DNA of 20,638 nucleotides, taken from NCBI GenBank assembly GCA_023417885.1, contig JAEZED010000093.1:1-20638 (forward strand), written 5' to 3'. How positions within the stretch are numbered: the first letter of the stretch is position 1; every line of letters starts with the position of its first letter. This document shows, piece after piece, positions 15,338 through 20,638 of this stretch. Source of the stretch: Planctomycetota bacterium (GTDB lineage Bacteria; Planctomycetota; Phycisphaerae; Tepidisphaerales; Tepidisphaeraceae). The translations under genes and the position numbers were made by a program. The notes beneath the pieces are model-generated. The model saw only the letters and a list, made by a program, of their open reading frames with translations, did not search any database and had not been told where the DNA came from.

Positions 15338-16987
15338 CTACATCACCTCGCCAGGGCCCCTGCCCAGGCGTGCCATCCCCGCGACAACGGCCAGCAGCTC
15401 GGGCGACTCGATCGGCTTGGGAACGTGCATCTGGAAGCCGGCGTCGAGCGCGCGCCGGCGATCCTCGCCGCGCGCGAAGGCCGTGAGGGCGACGGCCGGC
15501 GTGGAACCGCCCTGCTGCGCGGGGAGCCGGCGCAGCTCCGCGATGAATGCGAAGCCATCCATTCCAGGCATGCCGATGTCGCTGAGGATCACGTGCGGGC
15601 GGTCGCGCTGCAATGCCTCCAGGCCGCTCTGGGCGGTGCTGGCGGTTGTGACCTTCGCGCCGTTGCGCTCCAGGACGACCTTGATGAGCGCCCGCGCGTC
15701 CGGCTCGTCGTCGATGACGAGCACGTGGATGCCGGCGAGATCGGCGGCGAAGGGGCGGGCGGTCGAGCCGGCGGCCCGGTCGGCGGGGACGGGCGTCTCC
15801 AGCGGGTCGATGATCGGCGTGACGGGCAGGGAGACGGTGAAGGTCGCGCCGGTGCCGGGACCCTCGCTCGATCCGCGGACGGTTCCGCCGTGCAGCTCCA
15901 CGAGATGTCGCACGATGGCCAGACCCAGGCCCAGCCCCCGGTGGGCGCGCGTGGTCGAAGCGTCGGCCTGCGAGAAGCGGGTGAAGAGGCTGGGGAGAAA
16001 GTCGGGCTCGATCCCCTGCCCGGTGTCAGTGACGGTGATCTCGATGCGCGAGTCGATGCGCCGCAGGCGGACATCGACCTTCCCCGACTTGGGCGTGAAC
16101 TTCACCGCGTTGGAAAGAAGATTCCAGACGACCTGCTGCAGTCGGTTCGGGTCGCCGGTGACGACGGCGACGGTGGCGTCGATATGCGTCGCGATCTGGA
16201 TGTTCTTGGCCCGCGCCGCCGGGCGGACGGTTTCGATCGACTCGGCGACGACCTCGGCCAGATCGACGCGCGTGACCTCGAGCCGGAGCTTCCCGGCGAC
16301 GATGCGCGACATGTCGAGCAGATCGTCGACGAGCTGCGCCTGGGCGCGTGCGTTTCGCAGGATGGTCGCCAGGCCCTCCTCGATCTCCTCGCGGTTCGAA
16401 CCGCCGGAGTGAAGCACCTGCGCCCAGCCGAGGATGGCGTTCAGCGGCGTGCGCAGCTCATGGGAGAGCGTTGCGAGGAACTCGTCCTTCATGCGGCTGA
16501 CGCGCTCGGCCTCCAGGCGCGCGTCGCGCTCGGCCGCGAGCGCGGCGTCACGCTCCCTGAGCACGCGCTTGATGGCGGTGATGTCGCGCGCGATCTTCGA
16601 GGCGCCGACGATCTTCCCATCCCTGGAATGGATGGGAGAGATAGTGACGGAGACCTCGATGAGCCGCCCGTCCTTCCGCCGGCGGATCGTCTCGAAGTGA
16701 TCGACACGCTCGCCGCGCTTCAGGCGCTCCAGGATGCGCGGCTCCTCCTCGAGGCGGTCGGGCGGGAAGATGCGGTCGATGCGCTGCCCGATCATCTCGG
16801 CGGCGCTGTAGCCGAAGATCTGCTCGGCGCCCCGGTTCCAGCTCAGGACAATGCCGTCGAGGTTCTTGCTGACGATGGCGTCGTCGGAACTGGCGACAAT
16901 GGCAGCCAGAAGCTCGGCGGGAGCGCCGAACATGGGATCGCTGGGCGGTTTGGTTGGTTGTCCCGACGCGTCAGATCCCTGAACCAT
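15338..16987 (-). CDS. Soluble PAS hybrid sensor histidine kinase/response regulator
   Basis: The 549-residue protein has no membrane helix and should sense a cytoplasmic signal. A PAS domain (about 25-140: DAIVSKNLDGIVLSWNRGAEQIFGY, then a PAC-like VSVTISPIHSRDGKIVGAS) is followed by a short coiled coil. Next come HisKA with SHELRTPLNAILG (phosphorylated H176) and HATPase with N-box LLSNAVKFTPKSG, DTGQGIEPDF and GLGLGLAIVRH. A receiver domain (about 421-540) has acidic DDE (426-428), phosphoacceptor D470 (ILSDIGMPGMDG), T502 and K524. This is a hybrid kinase without its own DNA-binding output, so a phosphotransfer protein or separate regulator is expected elsewhere. ATG 16987 has GAGG at seven bases spacing. 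The open frame extends upstream to 17218 but that part is low-complexity and unlike the family. Confidence 0.94.
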   Translation of the reverse strand: MVQGSDASGQPTKPPSDPMFGAPAELLAAIVASSDDAIVSKNLDGIVLSWNRGAEQIFGYSAAEMIGQRIDRIFPPDRLEEEPRILERLKRGERVDHFETIRRRKDGRLIEVSVTISPIHSRDGKIVGASKIARDITAIKRVLRERDAALAAERDARLEAERVSRMKDEFLATLSHELRTPLNAILGWAQVLHSGGSNREEIEEGLATILRNARAQAQLVDDLLDMSRIVAGKLRLEVTRVDLAEVVAESIETVRPAARAKNIQIATHIDATVAVVTGDPNRLQQVVWNLLSNAVKFTPKSGKVDVRLRRIDSRIEITVTDTGQGIEPDFLPSLFTRFSQADASTTRAHRGLGLGLAIVRHLVELHGGTVRGSSEGPGTGATFTVSLPVTPIIDPLETPVPADRAAGSTARPFAADLAGIHVLVIDDEPDARALIKVVLERNGAKVTTASTAQSGLEALQRDRPHVILSDIGMPGMDGFAFIAELRRLPAQQGGSTPAVALTAFARGEDRRRALDAGFQMHVPKPIESPELLAVVAGMARLGRGPGEVM

Positions 16988-17250
16988 GTATGGGCCTCTG
17001 TCTGGCTTGCCGTTGCTTATCAATACCCCGAAGTGCGATGCACGGATCGCCCGGACGAACCGCGAACCCGATGCTATGCGACCCCGCCCCCGGGTGAGAC
17101 CGCCAAAGCTTCCCACGGACCGCGCGGGGCGGCAAGCGGCACTTTCCGTCAGGCGACCGAGCTTGCCTCCCTTCGCGCCCCGCGCCGCAGCAGCTTTCTG
17201 CCAGATCCGCCCGTGCAATCGGAGGTGGACGCCATTAGATTGGACGGGTC

Positions 17251-18810
17251 ATGCGTTCAATCGCCTCCCCCACGCCCGCCTTCTCGCGCCGCGTTTCCGG
17301 GGCCGCCCTCGCGGCGGCCGTTGCGCTCGTCGTCTGCCACCCCGCCGGGCGGGCGCTGGGGCACGACCTCTTTGTCTCCAGCGCCGCCGTCGATCAGCCG
17401 CGGATCAACGTCGCCTTCGCGCCGGCGGGGACGCCTCAAAGCCCCTTTATCGGGGAGGGGTTCGACCCGTTTAACCCCGAGGAGCCCTTCTTCGACACCA
17501 TCCAGGTGCAGGCCTTCTGGGACACCGGCGCCAGCGGAATGATCATCTCCGAGAGCATCGCCGAGGCATTGGGCATGGGCCGGCAAACCTTCGGCGGGCA
17601 GGACGTGATCTTCAGCGACGTTTCCCCCGGCGGGCTCACGCCATTCTGGGTGAGCGAGGAGGTCGTGGTACGCATCGCCCCGTCGCTGGGACTGCTCGAC
17701 GGAGTCCAGCCGTACATGGATCTCTTCAGCGACCCGGCGAACTTCACGACCGTCTACGACGCGACCGGGCCGACGCCGGCGCGCCTCCAGATCGGCCCGA
17801 TCGGCGGGGGCAACCCGCTGCTGGGCGACCTGAACGTGATGGGCATGCCGACGATGCTCGGGAAGATCGCCGTCTTCGATCCGCGTCCGACCGACAACCT
17901 CCTGACGCTGATCGACGACGTCGACGGCAACGAGGACTTCGACGTTCAGATGCGCTCCTGGATGTACGAAGGGGGCAACGTTCCCGGCACGGTCCCGGGC
18001 GGCGGGGCGCCCACGCTGCTGAACCCCGGCATACCCGACTACGACGTCTCCATCGCACTCAGTTACGCCGATTTCTCGCGCTACACGCTGCTCGAGCCCG
18101 CCGGCGCCGCCCCGCCGTCGCTGGCGTACAACCCGTTCATCGGGCCCAACCCGGTTCTGGGCCCGCAGCCGGGGGACGCTCCGCCCGTCGTCATGCGCAT
18201 GGGCAACCTCGAGATGGAAGGATCGTGGCTGCTCGACACCGGCGCCGCCGCCAGCTTCATCTCCGAGGCCAAGGCCGCGGACCTGGGCGTCAGTTACGAC
18301 CCCGCCAACCCGCTGGGCAGCGACACGCCGCAGCTCCTGGGCGTTCCGCTGGACCGGCAGTTCACTCTGTCGCTCTCGGGAATCAGCGGCGAGGTAATCA
18401 CGGTCGCCGGCTTCTATGCCGACGAGATGATCCTTCCGACCGAGCAGGCGGCGGACCCTGCGAACCCGGACGACCCGGAGAACCTGAAGTACGTCGGTGC
18501 TCCGGTGCTGGTGTTCGATATCGAGCTGGAGGATCCGGACACCGGCGCCATCAGCACGCTCGATGGCATTCTCGGGATGAACTTCTTCGTCGCATCGTCC
18601 GACATCATCCAGGTGGATAACGAGCTCGTCCCCATCTTCCTCAACGGCCGCGAGTCGCCCTTCGATGCGATCGTCTTCGACGAGCCCAACGGAAAGCTCT
18701 ACCTCTCCTTCGACGGAGGCTGGCCCGTTCCCGAGCCATCGGCGCTGGCGAGCCTGGCGCTGGGGCTCCCCGTCTTGCTGCGCCGGCGGCGCCACCAGTG
18801 GCGCCGTTGA
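17251..18810 (+). CDS. Secreted PEP-CTERM protein with two aspartyl-protease DTGA motifs
   Basis: This exported 519-residue protein has a signal peptide (about 1-38, arginine pair then a hydrophobic core). It carries two retropepsin/pepsin-like active-site motifs, FWDTGASGMIIS (D91) and WLLDTGAAASFIS (D329). The second lobe continues to the flap-end motif DGILGMNFF (438-446), and a matching VMGMPTMLGKIAVFDP region (197-212) lies in the first lobe. The tail is a PEP-CTERM sorting signal: VPEPS (493-497), a hydrophobic stretch, then RRRRHQWRR. The family's signal is recognised by an exosortase/EpsH-type enzyme, which is not in this window. Two DTGA motifs in one chain suggest a single-chain bilobal protease or an inactive relative. 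An Asp-rich DDVDGNEDFD (222-231) may bind calcium. ATG 17251 is directly ahead of the signal peptide but has only a weak Shine-Dalgarno. Confidence 0.88.
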   Translation: MRSIASPTPAFSRRVSGAALAAAVALVVCHPAGRALGHDLFVSSAAVDQPRINVAFAPAGTPQSPFIGEGFDPFNPEEPFFDTIQVQAFWDTGASGMIISESIAEALGMGRQTFGGQDVIFSDVSPGGLTPFWVSEEVVVRIAPSLGLLDGVQPYMDLFSDPANFTTVYDATGPTPARLQIGPIGGGNPLLGDLNVMGMPTMLGKIAVFDPRPTDNLLTLIDDVDGNEDFDVQMRSWMYEGGNVPGTVPGGGAPTLLNPGIPDYDVSIALSYADFSRYTLLEPAGAAPPSLAYNPFIGPNPVLGPQPGDAPPVVMRMGNLEMEGSWLLDTGAAASFISEAKAADLGVSYDPANPLGSDTPQLLGVPLDRQFTLSLSGISGEVITVAGFYADEMILPTEQAADPANPDDPENLKYVGAPVLVFDIELEDPDTGAISTLDGILGMNFFVASSDIIQVDNELVPIFLNGRESPFDAIVFDEPNGKLYLSFDGGWPVPEPSALASLALGLPVLLRRRRHQWRR

Positions 18811-18826
18811 GGCGGGGCGGCGCTTT
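18801..18826 (+). terminator. Possible terminator/attenuator at PEP-CTERM gene end
   Basis: GCGCCG (18801-18806) pairs with CGGCGC (18818-18823) around an 11-base loop that contains the TGA stop, and TTT (18824-18826) follows. The left arm is shared with a second, exclusive hairpin: GGCGCCA (18788-18794) with TGGCGCC (18799-18805). The next gene starts 51 bases on, so partial termination is possible. Confidence 0.35.
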
Positions 18827-18876
18827 AAGTGGCTAAGAAACACGCGGGTGTGTTCGTCTTCCCGGTGGAGACACCG

Positions 18877-19530
18877 ATGCAGACGACCCGTCACGCCATT
18901 GAGCCCCTTCGCCTGCCCGTGCTGGATTCCATCCGCATTGCAACCCCCTGCCCAGCGGACTGGGAGACGATGAACAGCGTCCCCGGCCAGCGCCGCGAGC
19001 GCGTCCGGCACTGCGAGCAGTGCAGCCTCAACGTCTACGACCTCTCCGCCATGTCCCGTCGCGAGGCGGAGGATCTCGTGCAGGCCGCGGAGGGGCGGCT
19101 CTGCGTGCGCCTCTACCGCCGGCAGGACGGCACGGTGATCACGCGCGACTGCTCGACCCTGCGGCGCATCATCGACACGTCGGCGAACGGCGCGAGGCGG
19201 CTGGCGTGGCTGGCCGCCTGCGGCGTGGCGGCCGTGCTCGGCGCCGCGGCATGGGCGGGCGCCGTGCTGCGCGACGGAAGCAACCAGCCCGCTCCGCGCC
19301 GGTCGGGCGTCATCGAGCGCGGCATGGACATGATGGCCCAGGCGCGCCCGCTCGAGGCGATCATCTCCCGCGCCTGGCCGAGGCAACAGACGGTGACCCT
19401 CGGCGCCATGGCACCCGTGAGTCAGGGTGAACTGGTCATGGGCAGGACGGCAGCGCCTCGACAGCTTCCACAGCCAAAGGCACCCGAGCGATTGCTCATG
19501 CTCCCCGAGGAGCGCGGGCTGCCGCTATGA
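18877..19530 (+). CDS. Membrane-anchored protein with conserved five-cysteine domain
   Basis: The product has 217 residues. The N-terminal 95 residues carry a pattern I recall from uncharacterised proteins in several bacterial phyla: CPADWETM (C25), RVRHCEQCSLNVYDLSAMSR (C46, C49), GRLCVRLYRR (C76) and DGTVITRDC (C92). Spacing of C46-xx-C49 with the other cysteines suggests metal or iron-sulfur binding, but this is inference; no function is assigned. One membrane helix follows (about 108-132), then a Pro/Arg-rich tail. I chose ATG 18877 because GGAG (18867-18870) sits six bases upstream; GTG 18829 would add 16 residues without a good site. It follows the PEP-CTERM gene by 66 bases and may share its transcript, with a terminator after its stop. 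Confidence 0.8.
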   Translation: MQTTRHAIEPLRLPVLDSIRIATPCPADWETMNSVPGQRRERVRHCEQCSLNVYDLSAMSRREAEDLVQAAEGRLCVRLYRRQDGTVITRDCSTLRRIIDTSANGARRLAWLAACGVAAVLGAAAWAGAVLRDGSNQPAPRRSGVIERGMDMMAQARPLEAIISRAWPRQQTVTLGAMAPVSQGELVMGRTAAPRQLPQPKAPERLLMLPEERGLPL

Positions 19531-19537
19531 AGGCAAA

Positions 19538-19563
19538 GACCCCGCCACCGAAGTGACGGGGTC
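19538..19563. terminator. Bidirectional intrinsic terminator with UUCG tetraloop
   Basis: On the - strand the sequence folds as GACCCCGUCAC-UUCG-GUGGCGGGGUC, an eleven-pair stem (one U-G wobble) closed by the very stable C(UUCG)G tetraloop, and UUU follows. On the + strand the same stem has one C-A mismatch and is followed by CTTT. It lies 8 bases after the + strand gene stop and 38 bases after the - strand gene stop, so it serves both convergent genes. Confidence 0.85.
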
Positions 19564-19600
19564 CTTTAGCTATCACCGCGACCTCGAGAGCGGGTCGCGT

Positions 19601-20533
19601 TCAGAAGCTGTCGACGTGCCGGTAGGCGGCGATGACGGCGAGTTCGCCTTCCTTGCCGCGCTGGCTGTTGCCGTGCTCCATGCCAAGCACCCCGTCGAAC
19701 CCCTTGGCGTTCAGGTGCTTTGCGATGTTCCGGTAGTTGATCTCGCCGGTCGTCGGCTCGTTGCGGCCCGGGTTGTCGCCGATCTGGAAATAGGGCGTCT
19801 CGTCCCACGCGCGATCGATATTGGGGATGAGATTTCCCTCGGTGATCTGCTGGTGATAGAGGTCGTTGAGGATCTTGCAGCTCGGGCTGCCGACCGCGCG
19901 GCAGATGAGGTAGGCCTGCGGGATCTTCGTGAGGAACTGGCCCGGGTGATCACGGTACGGGTTCAGCGGTTCCAGCACCATCACCAGCTCCGCCGGCTCC
20001 GCCACCTCGCACATCGCCTTAAGGCAATCGACGACGTTGGCGGTCTGGTAGTCCCACTCGAGGCGCTGGTCGTAACGCCCCGGGACAACCGTGCACCACT
20101 TTGCGTTGACGCGCTTGGCGGTCTCGACCGCCTGCTCCATCTTCTTCTTCAGCGCCTCGCGCGTCTCGGCGCCGCCCAAGGCGTAGTTGGCCTGGCCGAA
20201 CTCCGCGTCGGCGACGAAGACGCCCATGGTCATGCCGAGGTCGGCCATCGCGCGGCCGATGCGCTCCTGCGTGGCGGGATCGCGGCCCATCATGCCGTTG
20301 TCTTCCCACGCGGTGAACCCGACATCGGCGGCGAACTTGAGCTGATCGACGGGATCGTCGCCGGCGTGGTTGCGGAACATGCCGAAGTGCGGGGCATACT
20401 TCATGCGGAACTTCCCGCCGGACAGCTGCGAGAGGTTCTGATCCTGAAAGGCAGCCATCGCGGGCGCCGCAACCGCCCCGGCCGCCCCCGCGGCAGTGAC
20501 GGCACCGGAGGCAAGAAACTCGCGACGATTCAT
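19601..20533 (-). CDS. Hydroxypyruvate isomerase-family TIM-barrel protein, exported
   Basis: This 310-residue xylose-isomerase-like TIM barrel is closest by motif to hydroxypyruvate isomerase (Hyi). The family interconverts hydroxypyruvate and tartronate semialdehyde or related small sugars with a divalent metal. Visible family motifs are YAPHFGMF (46-53), WEDNGMMGR, VLEPLN (E188, metal), ILNDLYHQQ (D224, H227), IGDNPGRNEPTTGEINYRNI and LGMEHG (E286, metal). The N-terminus MNRREFLASGAVTAAGAAG is a twin-arginine-type leader with an AMA-like cleavage region near residue 27, so the protein is probably exported folded. This is common for sugar isomerase-like proteins in Planctomycetota. ATG 20533 is fixed by AGGAG seven bases upstream; the frame runs open further to 20611 but that part is not leader-like. 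Substrate could differ from hydroxypyruvate. Confidence 0.9.
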   Translation of the reverse strand: MNRREFLASGAVTAAGAAGAVAAPAMAAFQDQNLSQLSGGKFRMKYAPHFGMFRNHAGDDPVDQLKFAADVGFTAWEDNGMMGRDPATQERIGRAMADLGMTMGVFVADAEFGQANYALGGAETREALKKKMEQAVETAKRVNAKWCTVVPGRYDQRLEWDYQTANVVDCLKAMCEVAEPAELVMVLEPLNPYRDHPGQFLTKIPQAYLICRAVGSPSCKILNDLYHQQITEGNLIPNIDRAWDETPYFQIGDNPGRNEPTTGEINYRNIAKHLNAKGFDGVLGMEHGNSQRGKEGELAVIAAYRHVDSF

Positions 20534-20638
20534 GAGCACATCTCCTGTTGCATGAGGCTGGCGGACAAGGTTAGCGGGAGAGGATGGGGATAGGAAGTGA
20601 AGCGCTGACACGAAGCGACGACGGGAGCCGGTTGCGGC
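20534..20638. other. Leader/promoter region of the isomerase-family gene
   Basis: The region holds AGGAG (reverse complement at 20542-20546) for the - strand gene. No clear -35/-10 pair could be supported, and no gene is seen at the right window edge. Confidence 0.4.

Noticed and set aside
16988..17218. N-terminal extension of the sensor kinase
   Set aside because: The extra 77 codons are Arg/Gly-rich with no motif, whereas ATG 16987 has a well-placed GAGG; the extension is taken as upstream DNA.
1..20638. CRISPR array, tRNA, rRNA, insertion sequence, prophage, toxin-antitoxin or defence island
   Set aside because: No regularly spaced repeats, cloverleaf with GTTCGA-type T-loop, transposase, integrase or known defence gene was seen on reading through the window.

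Overview
The window is GC-rich, densely coded bacterial chromosome. I count thirteen protein-coding genes, no RNA genes, no insertion sequences, no phage genes and no CRISPR array. The gene set fits a Planctomycetota lineage, possibly Phycisphaerae-like. It holds a zinc-ribbon Ser/Thr kinase with a polytopic C-terminal part, a PEP-CTERM secreted protein, a sugar-isomerase-like protein with an RREFL twin-arginine-type leader, and RNase Y. This assignment is inferred from gene content and is not proven.

Positions 1-4755: two paralogous GT39-type (PMT/ArnT-like) membrane glycosyltransferases lie on the + strand. Between them are a LURP-one/scramblase-fold protein on the - strand and a DUF2585 membrane protein on the + strand. 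DUF2585 and the second glycosyltransferase are 12 bases apart and probably co-transcribed. The window opens with long C homopolymers. Positions 4759-8108 (- strand): an FHA-GAF-SpoIIE/PP2C phosphatase is followed by glycerol kinase, with an 8-bp perfect inverted repeat between them. Positions 8437-11553 (+): a zinc-ribbon Ser/Thr protein kinase is divergent from the phosphatase. The two look like a kinase / phospho-reader-phosphatase pair sharing one control region.

Positions 11554-12365 are an 812-base stretch without a convincing gene. It carries several stem-loops, and the last one sits directly on the Shine-Dalgarno of rny (12366-13943, RNase Y). A Bcr/CflA-type MFS exporter follows behind a strong hairpin. 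Convergent to it on the - strand is a soluble PAS/histidine kinase/receiver hybrid.

Positions 17251-19530 (+): a secreted PEP-CTERM protein with two aspartyl-protease DTGA motifs is followed by a small membrane protein with a conserved cysteine pattern. Two mutually exclusive hairpins lie at their junction. A bidirectional terminator with a UUCG tetraloop (19538-19563) separates this pair from a convergent hydroxypyruvate-isomerase-family gene at the right end.

Most of this is ordinary core and housekeeping-signalling territory, and I do not see a clear new multi-gene system. The items most worth a second look are the kinase/FHA-phosphatase divergon, the rny leader hairpin, the two-DTGA PEP-CTERM protein and the five-cysteine membrane protein.
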